Source: Luzula sylvatica (Eukaryota > Streptophyta > Magnoliopsida > Poales > Juncaceae). Taken from it: 64,000 bases of DNA. The stretch lies in contig OX326958.1 of NCBI GenBank assembly GCA_946800325.1, forward strand, positions 17,078,992 through 17,142,991. The letters are read 5' to 3'. Of the stretch, positions 11,460 to 22,403 are shown in pieces. A program made the translations under genes and the position numbers. The notes beneath the pieces were generated by a model. It was not told the DNA's origin, searched no databases, and saw only the letters and a program-made list of their open reading frames with translations. The stretch's first letter is position 1, and every line of letters starts with the position of its first letter.

Positions 11460-14400
11460 TAAGATCCAACTAAAGAATACACCAATGTACATCACATGTA
11501 CACTTATCTTTGAGATTGAAATCAAGCCCGAAATAAGACAGCTCTATGTGTGACCGCGTAGGTTCGTATCAAGCAATGGTAGTAAACTTATTCCTAAGTT
11601 TACGGGCTCATGAGAGGGATCTAGGAAGAAATCCATCATAGCTTTCCCACGTTGAAAACGAAAAATGATTGTGATCATTTATACCCATCTCGAACGGTGG
11701 TGTTTAGTTCTCTTGTTCGCGATATCCGTCAATCAAAAGGCATGGTAATAGTCATCCTTATGTTTTGATTGACTATACTTAAATTTCGATACCGAATTGA
11801 ATCAACAAATACAATCGATATTAACTATTAATATCATTGACTCTGGCCAGAGATTTCGTTGATTAATTCATCGATAGGCCTAAGGGATATCTCTTTCTCT
11901 CGAAAGGAACAATTTCCATCTTGATGATTCACATCAAATTCCGTGTTTCAGATAACACCCGATCATAATCCTATGACCATCCTGTTACAGATAGTGGAAG
12001 ATTATATCTAAGCATCATGTTACGCACGAAAAATGATCCATGATCATCTCAAGTGTGAAGAACTAAGACCCCATTCGTTACGATTCCATCTACAATGACT
12101 AAACCATGTCATGGTATCGCACTTTTGGTCAAGTCACAATATGCATAACCTAATGCATATCCATATTCCCGATTCGACAAACTCTTTGTCCTATGATTAG
12201 CAAAACATAATCATCACCTCGGCGAATATGCTAGTGTACACGTTAGTCTATTATCTTATAATAGATATACTTATCACATAAGTATCCTAATCGTGACTAG
12301 GGACGTTTTTGAAATATAACTTTTGAAATGTGACGGTTTTACTTAACATAATCACGTATTATGTAGACGCTCACACAAGTCATAATTCAAGGTTCGTGTA
12401 ATCATATTACACAACCACACACAAGTTTTCATATAAGTATAAATGCAATTAAAATTTTAAATTTTTTGAAATGCACTAATATAGAGTAAGTATTGTTTGA
12501 TGCAGCGTTTACACCTATAATCTCTGCTAGGATTATAATCTGCGATGACTATCGGTGTAAGATAACTATACCTCAAATCTATTCCTCCTCTAGGTATCTC
12601 TATACCTATAGTCTTCGCATGACATTCATGCTTAACTAAGAAGAAAGCAGTTTTTGTAAACGGTTCCGCTACGTTCCCGTTAGTGTCAATTTTTGTTAGG
12701 TATCCAATACCTATTTAAATATAAGTTTGGAGTGGTTATGTTATTTCAGTTTCTTTTGGTTTATGCTATTTCGACCATCGAAATAGATAACCAAAGAATC
12801 CTATTACTTGGGATAATACCAAGTATGATCAACATCTTGATCCATAACGTTTCCATTTCGGCTTCGTAAACCGTATTGAAATCAAATTCCATCGTAGAAT
12901 TTTCATTTTAGTTGTTGTGAAACTCTTTCATACAACTTCATTTTTCTTTAAGCAAAATATGTACACATTTCGTAAATGTGTTGCATGTTTGGAGAAATAC
13001 TATCGGTATAATTTTTATCACCGATATATTTTCTTCACCATTTTATATGAGAAATATAATATTAATCCTTTCTAAAAGGATATTGTTTATTAATTTCAAT
13101 ACGAATCCGGGTTTTAAATGTTGCATAACTATTATGCATGTGTAAAATATAACCATTATACAACCATATTAAATTGTTTTCGTTCGAACCAACCATATGA
13201 AGTATTCGAAACGAAATATTCTCTGGATTCGATTGATAATTACGACACTTAATATGAACAATATTTAAAGATTAGTACATATCATGGCGTATTTGGAATA
13301 TTCTATTATCGAAATATAAAATATCCATTTTCCTATTTTTCTTTAACTCGATGTCGCACATCGATTCTCAGAAAAATTTCGCCATTCGACATTTGGAAGA
13401 AATCCGATCTTGGATTTATGTACTGAAAACCATTTTCAGTGTTTTGTCGATGTACATACTTCGATTCAGATCGAGGAATTTTAAATCTATCTTATAGATT
13501 TTTATGCTTATCTCATAAGGTGTCTCGTCTGAATTTTCATAGCGAAACGACAATCGTTTCCTACGAATAATATATCGTTCATATATTTTAATATAAGAAA
13601 TGTATGTGGCTCCCACTAACCTTCACATCTACACAAAGCTTTTCTTTTGCTCTTGATAATATTATAACTAATTATAATTTTATCAGAATAAAATTCCAAT
13701 TTCATGAATTATTCTTCAATCCATCAAATGGATCGTTGAAATTTGTATACTTTTCTTGGATTCTTTTGATCGATAAAACTATTAGGTTGTGTCACATACA
13801 CATCCTTTAATATTTCCTATCAAGGAATACAGTCTTGTCACCCATTTGTCAAAATTCATAGTCATACTATGTGAAATGACAAATATGATCCGAATGAATC
13901 AAGCGTGATTATTTGTGAAATCTTTTCTTCATGATCATATCATGAATTCTCGAATCTCATAAACATTCTTGCTTTGTAAGTATACATATTCTAATCCACG
14001 TTAGCTTTCACTTTGAAAACTCACTTACATCCTATGGGTCATACCCTATGGAATGTTCAAACCAAGTTCTAAACTTGATGACATGCATGGATTGAATCAT
14101 GAATTCCATGGCATTATGCCATGTGAAATTTTTATCCTTTATAGCATCATTTTAGCCCATCGACTCATCATGTATGAGATCGATTCGTTTGTCACATTCT
14201 TTGATAAATTCACAATTTATTGATTCGTGATGTGTCTAAATTGATCTATAAAATCGCTTTGTGACCTTGACTTGGATTCATCAACCTTTGATGAAATTCC
14301 AATCATTTCATCAGTTCATATGTCCCATTTCGAGTCTCGAACCTTTCGAGATCGATTCATCTCCCACTAGTTCGTATATATGTACGTGACATTAAGTTCC

Positions 14401-14624
14401 AAACTTATGCACATTAAGTCCTCCTCTAAGAAGGTTTCTTTTCGAACTATGAAAATCTTATTTTCATTGGGATATGAAAAATTTAGTATTCTTTAATTTA
14501 TTCAAGAATATTCAATAAATGAACATATCAAATTTGAGATTTAATTTATCCAAAACCAGTTTTCGGATCAAATCTTCAAATCTTACAAAAGATAACATCG
14601 GAAGTTTTTATTAACATTGAACTA

Positions 14625-14659
14625 TTAACGTGCCCGACTTTGGCCTGAAACCACGTTAA
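14625..14659 (-). other. Stem-loop 1 with the shared 19-nt loop
   Basis: Arms TTAACGTG (14625-14632) and CACGTTAA (14652-14659) enclose the 19-nt loop CCCGACTTTGGCCTGAAAC. The loop recurs in stem-loops 2 and 3 with different stems. Confidence 0.8.
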
Positions 14660-15976
14660 CCCTCAATTTAATTTCTTTCCGATCCATATCACATATGGGG
14701 TCTTTTGCACCGACTTAGAAGGTATGTGATTAACCTTTGTCTTAAGGGTAAATTTCCAAATCTTATTTGAAAATTTTATTTTGATTTATCATCTATCAAA
14801 CAATGTCCAACAAAGTTTGATTCCACTTTTCGAACACATTGATCTACATTGATGTTCCGAATGAAAATAACTTATGAAACTTTTCCATAAATTTTCAAGA
14901 TGATTATCATACTCATAGCTTAAAATGTTCGTCTCTTCGATCTTATCGAAAGACTTTGATTTTCTCGCTTAGTTGACTTCGTATTTCATTTCGAAATGTT
15001 TTTGAACCATTCAAAATTATGTTTCAAACGCATTAAATAGATATCTTTATATCTACAATAATCGTTGGTAAATATAATGAAATATTTGTAGCCTCCTCTT
15101 GCCTCAGAACTTACTTATTTACCTACATTCAAAATGTTTGGTTTTTGATAAGTCTTTGACCGTTTTTCCAACCTTTGGAATGACACTTTTGTCATCTTGA
15201 TTACTAAACAATTCTTGTACTTGTCATGCGAATCTTATTCGAATGAAACTAGTATTCCATCAAATGGATTGTAGACATGTGTATCGCATACACATAGTCA
15301 AGATGATAATGTCAAAAGAAGCTATTACTATCAACTTTTGGATTAATCCTCCTCGGATTTAACCTTTCTTTTGATATTGGGACAACAACTTGCCCAAATC
15401 CTTGATTGAGACAACGTTTGTCTTAATCACCCTTAGACCCTTGTTTCTTATAAATCCTCAAGCTCCTTTGAAGTTTCGTGTCTTATGTATGTCAACATTT
15501 GACATACAATATTATTTGACTTCTTCTCAAGTTTGTCAAATTTTTTTGCTTTCTCTAATATCGATCATATCGATATGATATTGGTGTTGCTTAAATGATT
15601 ATTCTACATGAATTATGACATTGACAACTAACCGTGCGTACTTATTCTATATGCTTATATGATATGAAATATGTTACTTTTATCAAATCAATAACCCTAA
15701 TATTGATTCGGGATTCTTAATCCAATAACACTTCAAGACCCATATTTCATGATCCTCCCACAAGTGACTTTGGCCGACAAATGGGATCTCACTATTTAGG
15801 TAGAATAAATCCAATCGCATCCAATGCGACTCTTGACCTTTTATAGGATTTCGGTATTGAACCATATCATATATGATTCAAATTCCGTTTGTGCATCCTA
15901 ACTATGCCCCGAACCCCAATCGGATTGGCTTGGACGGTTAAGTCACAACCACATTCACTTATCGTTCAATTGAGCT

Positions 15977-16013
15977 ACAAATGCGCCCGACTTTGGCCTG
16001 AACCCGCATTTGT
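15977..16013 (-). other. Stem-loop 2 with the shared 19-nt loop
   Basis: Arms ACAAATGCG (15977-15985) and CGCATTTGT (16005-16013) are perfectly complementary over 9 bp and enclose CCCGACTTTGGCCTGAACC. Confidence 0.85.
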
Positions 16014-16054
16014 CCCCAATCAACGCTTGCCTCTCATGTTGATACATACAACAA

Positions 16055-16085
16055 TGCACGCCCGACTTTGGCCTGAACCCGTGCA
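16055..16085 (-). other. Stem-loop 3 with the shared 19-nt loop
   Basis: Arms TGCACG (16055-16060) and CGTGCA (16080-16085) enclose CCCGACTTTGGCCTGAACC. A looser relative with the core GACTTTGGCC and a weak stem lies at 15754-15786. Confidence 0.8.
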
Positions 16086-16272
16086 AGGTGTGATGACCAA
16101 CCTCGGAGGTTGTGAACATGGAAGGCATTTTTATGACTTAAATATTATGCAGGGATTTATGTGATATAATCTAATTACATCATTGAGCAGGTTTAATTAT
16201 GACGAATGACTTATATGAACATAATTATTAATCATTAGAACCAATATAAAAAATTTCCAGAAAAATTGCACT

Positions 16273-16936
16273 GTCCGTCGTGACTGACACATGGTCCGTC
16301 ACGACGCAAGTATACAGTCCGTCATGACGCATAACATCCTGCGTCATGACTGACCATGCCCATATTAAAATTTTCAGAAAAAATTTTATACTGTCCGTCA
16401 TGACTGACAGTTGGTCCGTCATGACTGACCATGTCCAATATTTCTCCTGATTTGGACTTACTTTGACTTCCGTCATGACGCACAAAACAGTGCGTCACGA
16501 CGGACTTCACTTGTCCGTCATAACGCCAGAAGGTGCGTCATGACGGACTATACAAAACAATTTTGTTGTCCAATCCAGGGGCTAATTCGTGTTATGTCCG
16601 TCACGACTGACCAAATGGTCCGTCGTGACGGAACTAGTTAATACAGTCCGTCATGACGCACAACTTGGTGCGTCATGACTGACCATTATAACTCTCAAAA
16701 TCCAACTCTTGGACTGCACGATATATACTGTCCGTCATGACTGACAACCTGTCCGTCATGACTGACTGTACAAAACAATTTTGTACAAACTTCCAGGGAC
16801 TATTTGGGCCACTTCCGTCATGATGCACAACTCTTGTGCGTCATGACGGACAAGTGTAACGCATCAGATCCAACTATTGGATTTCGCGATGAACAGTGTC
16901 CGTCATGACTGACCATCTGGTCCGTCATGACTGACC
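16273..16936. repeat. Array of about 20 palindromic GTCATGAC words in the element leader
   Basis: Words of the form (T)CCGT or (T)GCGT, core CATG, then ACGGAC, ACGCAC or ACTGACC recur irregularly, with unrelated AT-rich spacers. Neighbouring words often pair into longer hairpins, such as 16814-16850 (17-nt arms with one mismatch, loop CTC). The array lies about 250-900 nt downstream of the primer site in the element's sense. Confidence 0.9.
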
Positions 16937-17174
16937 TACTGTAAAACTCAATTTTGACAGTAAATTTTTGCTGAAATTGAATCGTTTCGAAAACGATTAA
17001 TCATGAAACATTTTCATGACTACTTCTAGATGCCTTTGATCATCATATGATCAAATTCTAATAAGTTTTCCGTGGTCCTAATTTTATGAAACTATATGAT
17101 TTATGTTCTAATTCTACATGATTTTCCGAATAACTTTTATTCGAAATTGATTCGACGATCGAATCGCGACGATC

Positions 17175-17186
17175 GCTCTGATACCA
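17175..17186 (-). other. Primer binding site (initiator tRNA-Met type)
   Basis: On the minus strand this reads TGGTATCAGAGC, the usual plant site complementary to the 3' end of initiator methionine tRNA, one base from the 5' LTR. It fixes the element's orientation. A small inverted repeat GCGA-CGA-TCGC (17166-17176) overlaps its end. Confidence 0.92.
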
Positions 17187-17723
17187 CTGTTGGGTATCGG
17201 CGTCACTACCGAGCCCCGCGCAGCGGATTGAAGGGCCCGGTCCGACCCGATCCCGAGGACCACGTCGTCGACCCGAGAGTACGAATCCTAAATCTACGTG
17301 CAACTACCTATGAATATAACAATTATAGACATAGATTCATACCACGTGAAATTGATCACGGTGACGGGTTGAAAGCGTAGTTGCTGCCTTTTTGTTGCTC
17401 CAATCTTCGGTAACACGTGCGTCCCATTCCCGCGCGATTCGACACCTTCGATTGAGCTCCGATTTGTCGTATACAACCGGATCACATCCGGTTCGTCATC
17501 CATCTTGCTCTAGCTTGATCACAATAGAGGATTTCAGATGAAATCCCTCTACCCGTATCCACCTTGAGCCTCGTCTTTCGGTTACGCGCGATTCCCCTAA
17601 AATCGTCGTAAACTTGCTTAAAACCTTCAATCTCTCTAATGGAGTTTTCTCTCTTTTCTTGTCTCACAAGAATTCTCTTCTCAGATCTGGAATTACCAGA
17701 GAGAGAGAAGATCAACAATTGAT

Positions 17724-17731
17724 CTTATATT
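17724..17731 (-). promoter_or_regulatory. Probable TATA box of the 5' LTR
   Basis: On the minus strand this reads AATATAAG within TTAATATAAGATC. It lies between the word array (U3) and a GA-rich stretch with CTCTCTC that suits the start of R. The 3' LTR has the same at 10948-10955. Assigned from position and sequence only. Confidence 0.5.
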
Positions 17732-17795
17732 AACACCATAATTAATGAGGGATTAATGAGTACAAAGAAAAACTGCTAATCTGGAATTTGGATCA

Positions 17796-18102
17796 CAGTC
17801 CGTCATGACGCACAGAATGGTGCGTCATGATGCACCAGTCACGTTTCCTAGAAACAGCATTTACTATTGGTCCGTCATGACTGACCATACAGTCCGTCAT
17901 GACTGACCATACAGTCCGTCATGACGCACCATATTGTGCGTCATGACTGACCATACTCACAGATTGGTACACAAAATTCCCTTTGGTCCGTCATGACTGA
18001 CCAATCTGTCCGTCATGACTGACCATGTTATTTCTGTGTAATCTGACAGATTAACCTATTGGTCCGTCATGACTGACCAAACAGTCCGTCATGACTGACC
18101 AT
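17796..18102. repeat. GTCATGAC word array in the 5' LTR
   Basis: This is the same ten-word array as 11020-11326, upstream of the presumed LTR TATA box, where enhancer-like repeats often lie. A regulatory role is inference. Confidence 0.9.
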
Positions 18103-21100
18103 GTTATTTCTGTCAGATTTGCATAATCTTATTATGCATCCAATCGTATCGACGAATGCGTACGTTCGTCTATCCTCATGTGTGCAAGCTACTAGTTGAT
18201 CTATAACTGTATTTCCTTCAAAAGATTCGATCCAAAGCATCTCAAAAACACATTATTTGGACTCCTCGGAGCATTATAAGATAGTTACGAATCGAAAAAC
18301 AAACTTTCTTAGTGTTTGTAAAATTTGGTGAAAATTATGTAGTAAAAGATTCGATACAAATGATCTAAAAACACGTTATTTGAACTCCTCAAGGAGTAAA
18401 AAGATTGCTTTGAATCGAAAATAAATCTTTCTTTGTGTTTGTACAATTTGGGGAAAAGTAACGTAGTAAAAGATTCGATCCAAAGCTTCTCAAAAACACG
18501 TTAATTGGACTCCTCAGTGCATTAAAAGATTGTTACGAATCGAAAAACAAACTTTCTTAGTGTTTGTAAAATTTGGTGAAAAGTAATGTAGTAAAAGATA
18601 TGATATAAATGATCTAAAAATACGTTATTTGAACTCCTCAAAGCGTAAAAAGATTTCTACGAATCGAAAAGGAAAACTTTATTAGTGTTTGTACAATTTG
18701 GTGAAAAGTTACGTAGGTAAAGATTCGATCGAAACCGTCTTAAAAACACGTTATTTGGACTTCTCATAGCGTCAAAAGATTGGTATGAATCGAAAAACAA
18801 ACTTTCTAAGTGTTTGGAAAATTTGGTGAAAAGTTATGTAGTAAATGATACGATACAAATAATCTAAAAACATGTTATTTGAACTCCTAAAAGCGTAAAA
18901 AGATTGCCACGAATCGAAAAGAAAACTTTATTAGTGTTTGTACAATTTGGTGAAAAGTTACGGAGTAAAAGATTCGATCGAAACCATCTCAAAAACTCAT
19001 TATTTGGACTCCTCACAGCGTTAAAAGATTGTTATGAATCGAAAAACAAACTTTCTTAGTGTTTTGTAAAATTTGGGGAAAAGTTATGTAGGAAAAGATA
19101 CGATACAAATGATCTAAGAACATCCTATTTGAACTCCTCGAAGCGTAAAAAGACTGATTTGAATCGAAAAGAAAACTTTCTTTGTGTTTGTACAATTTGG
19201 GGAAAAGTTACGTAGTAAAAGATTCGATCCAAAGCAACTCAAAAACACGTTATTTGGACTCCTCAGAGCATTAAAAGATTGTTAAGAATCGAAAAACTAA
19301 CTTTCGTAGTGTTTGTAAAATTTGGCGACAAGTTTTGTAGTAAAAGATACGATAAAAATGATCTAAAAACACGTTATTTGTAATCCTCAAGGCGTAAAAA
19401 GATTTCTACGAATCAAAAAGAAAACTTTCTTAGTGTTTGTACAATTTGGTCAAAAGTTACGTGGTAAAAGATTCGATCCAAACCATCTCAAAAACACGTT
19501 ATTTGGACTCCTCACAGAGTTAACAAATTGTTATAAATCGGAAAACAAACTTTCTTAGTGTTTGTAAAATTTGATGATAAATAATGAAGGAAAAGATACG
19601 ATTCAAATGATCTAAAAACACGTTATTTGAATTCCTCAAAGCGTAAAAAGATTGTTTTAAATCGAAAAGATAACTTTCTTTGTGTTTGTACAATTTGGTG
19701 AAAAGTTACGTAGTAAAATATTCGATCCAAATCATCTCAAAAACACATTATTTGAACTCCTCAGAGTATTAAAAGATTGTTACGAATTGAAAAATAAACT
19801 TTCTTAGTGTTTGTAAAATTTGGTGAAAAGTTATGTAGTAACAGATACGATACAAATGATCTAAAAACATGTTATTTGAACTCCTCGAAGTGTAAAAAGA
19901 TTACTTCGAATCGAAAATAGAACTTTCTTTGTGTTTGCACTATTTGGTGAAAAGTTACGTTGTAAAAGCTTCGATACAAACCATCTCAAAAACTGGTTAT
20001 TTCGACTCCTCAGAGCGTTAAAAGACTGTTATGAATAAAAAAACAAAGTTTCTTAGTGTTTGTAAAATTTGGCGATAAGTTATGCAGTAAAGATACGATA
20101 CAAGTGATTTAAAAGCTCGTTCTTTGAACTCCACAAAGTGTAAAAAGATTGCTATGAATCGAAAAGAAAACTTTCTTAGTGTATGTACAATTTGGTGAAA
20201 AGTTACGTAGTTAAAATCTCGTTCCAAACCATCCAAAAAACACGTAATTTGGACTCCTCAGAGCTGTAAAATATTGTTATGAATAGAAAAACAAATTTTG
20301 TTAGTGTTTGTAAAATTTGGTGAAAAGTTATGAAGTAAAAGATACGATACAAATGATCTAAAAACACGTTATTTGTACTCCTCAAAGCGTAAAAAAGATT
20401 GCTTTGAATCCAAAAGAAAAACTTATTTGTGTTTGTACAATTTGGGGAAAAGTAACGTAGTAAAAGATTCGATCCAAAGTATCTCAAAAACAAGTTATTT
20501 GTACTCCTCAGAGCATTAAAAGATTGTTACGAATCGAAAAACTAAATTTCTTTGTGTTTGTAAAATTTGGTGAAAAGTTACGTAGTAAAAGATTCGATCC
20601 AAAACATCTCAAAACACGTTATTTGGACTCCTCGATACGTAAAAAGATTGCTTCGAATCGAAAATAGAACTTTCTTTGTGTTTGCACAATTTGGTGAAAA
20701 GTAACGTAGTAAAAGCTTCGATCCAAATCATCTCAAAAACTCGTTATTTGGACTCCTCAGATTGTTAAAAGACTGTTATGAATCGAAAAACAAACTTTCT
20801 TAGTGTTTGTAAACTTTGGCGATAAGTTATGTAGTAAAAGATACGATACAAGTGATCTAAAAACACGTTATTTGAACTCCACAAATCGTAAAAAGATTAC
20901 TATGGATCGAAAAGAAAACTTTCTTAGTTTATGTACAATTTGGTGAAAATTACGTAGTAAAACATTCGATCCAAAACATCTCAAAACCACGTTATTTGGA
21001 CTCCTCAGAGCATTAAAATATTGTTAAGAATCGAAAAAGTAATTTTCTTAGTGTTTCTAAATTTTGGTGAAAAGTTATGAAGTAAAAGATACGATACAAC

Positions 21101-22403
21101 TGATCTAAAAACACATTATTTGGACTCCTCAGCATTAAAAGATTGTTACGAATCGAAAAACAAACTTTCTTAGTGTTTGTAAAAGTTGGTGAAAAGTTAT
21201 GTAGTAACAGATATGATACAAATGATCTAAAATCACGTTATTTGAACTCCTCAAATCGTAAAAATATTGCATTGAATCGAAAAGAAAACTTTCTTTGTTT
21301 TTGTACAATTTGGCGAAAAGTTACGTTGTAAACGATTCGATCCAAACCATTTGAAAAACACGTTATTCGGACTCCTAAAAGCGTTAAGTGATTGTTATGA
21401 ACCGAAAAACAAAATTTCTTAGTGCTTGTAAAATTTTGCGAAAAGTTATATAGTAAATGATACGATACAAATGATCTAAAACCACGTTATTTGAACTCCT
21501 AAAAACGTAAAAAGATTGCTACGAATCGAAAAGAAAACTTTATTAGAGTTTGTACAATTTGGTGAAAAGTTACGGAGTAAAAGATTCGATCGAAACCATC
21601 TGAAAAACTCGTTATTTGTTCTCCTCACAGCGTTAAAAGATTGTTATGAATCGAAAAACAATCTATCTTAGTGTTTGTAAAATTTGGTGATAAATTATGT
21701 TGTAAAAGATACAATACAAGTGATCCAAAAACACGTTATTTGAATTCTTCAAAGCGTAAAAAGATTGCTATGAATCGAAAAGAAAACTTTCTTAGTGTTT
21801 GTACAATTTGGAGAAAAGTTACGTTGTAAAAGATTCGATCCAAAGCATCTCAAACACACATTATTTGGACTCCAAAGAGCATTAAAAGATTGTTACGAAT
21901 CGAAAAACAAACTTTCTTAGTGTATGTAAAAGTTGGTGAAAAGTTATGTAGTAAAAGATACGATACAAATGATCTAAAAACACGTTATTTGAACTCCTCA
22001 AATCGTAAAAAGATTTCTTTGAATCGAAAAGAAAACTTTCTTTGTGTTTGTACAATTCGGAGAAAAGTAACGTAGTAAAAGATTCGATCCAAAGCATTTG
22101 AAAAACACGTTATTCGGACTCCTAAAGCATTAAAAGATTGTTATGAACCGAAAAATAAAGTTTCTTAGTGTTTGTAAAATTTGTCGATAAGTTATGCAGT
22201 AAAAGATACGATACAAGTGATTGAAAAGCACGTTATTTGAACTCCACAAAGCGTAAAAAGATTGCTATGAATCGAAAAGAAAACTTTCTTAGTGTATGTA
22301 CAATTTGGTGAAAAGTTACGTAGTAAAAGACTCGTTCCAAACCATATAAAAAACACGTAATTTGGACTCCTCAGAGCTGTAAAATATTGTTATGAATAGA
22401 AAA

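Larger units (their letters stand above)
11445..17176 (-). other. Hairpin-dense non-coding interior of the LTR element
   Basis: At least 37 inverted repeats have arms of 6-10 bp (36 perfect, one with an extra mismatch) and a spacer of exactly 3 nt; 36 of the spacers begin with C on the + strand (CAT, CTT, CTA, CCA, CAC, CCT, CGC, CGT, CGA, CAA). Examples: 11817-11835 (8 bp, CTA), 12766-12786 (9, CCA), 13422-13440 (8, CCA), 13928-13946 (8, CAT), 14449-14467 (8, CTT), 15277-15295 (8, CGC), 15486-15508 (10, CAT), 17035-17055 (9, CAT). Arm sequences differ from hairpin to hairpin. Others have 4-nt spacers (11582-11603, arm 9) or longer (11728-11773, arm 11, 24-nt spacer). In the element's sense strand the triloops read NNG. 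The function is unknown. Candidates are RNA structure for packaging or stability, or DNA cruciforms. Confidence 0.85.
10412..18220 (-). mobile_element. Complete non-autonomous LTR retrotransposon inserted in the satellite
   Basis: Two 1033-bp LTRs (10412-11444 and 17188-18220) begin TG and end CA. They flank a 5743-bp interior, and the element is flanked by the 5-bp direct repeat AAAGA (10407-10411, 18221-18225). In the minus orientation the primer site TGGTATCAGAGC lies one base inside the 5' LTR (17175-17186) and the polypurine tract AACTGAGTGGGAGAC abuts the 3' LTR (11445-11459). The AGTGGGAGA-type tract is typical of Copia elements, but no protein domain confirms this. No frame reaches 100 codons in the interior and no gag, protease, integrase or reverse transcriptase motif was found, so it must depend on another element (LARD-like). 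The LTRs look identical, so the insertion is recent. Its interior is packed with short inverted repeats. Confidence 0.95.
17188..18220 (-). repeat. 5' LTR of the non-autonomous element
   Basis: This is the upstream LTR in the element's minus orientation, starting TGAAGGAAATACAG at 18220 and ending CCCAACA at 17188, next to the primer site. The word array occupies 17796-18102, upstream of the presumed TATA box at 17724-17731. Confidence 0.95.

Noticed and set aside
13416..16510. Short open frames inside the LTR element as gag or pol remnants
   Set aside because: None shows integrase, reverse transcriptase, RNase H, protease or zinc-knuckle motifs. Those at 16228-16510 simply translate the GTCATGAC words.
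16273..16936. GTCATGAC words as a CRISPR array
   Set aside because: The repeats are short palindromic words with variable edges and spacing in a plant retrotransposon. There is no constant repeat-spacer period.
10303..17503. Open frames in the LTRs (for example 10303-10604, 10518-10727, 17058-17380)
   Set aside because: They lie within or across LTR boundaries, occur identically in both LTRs and have no known domain.
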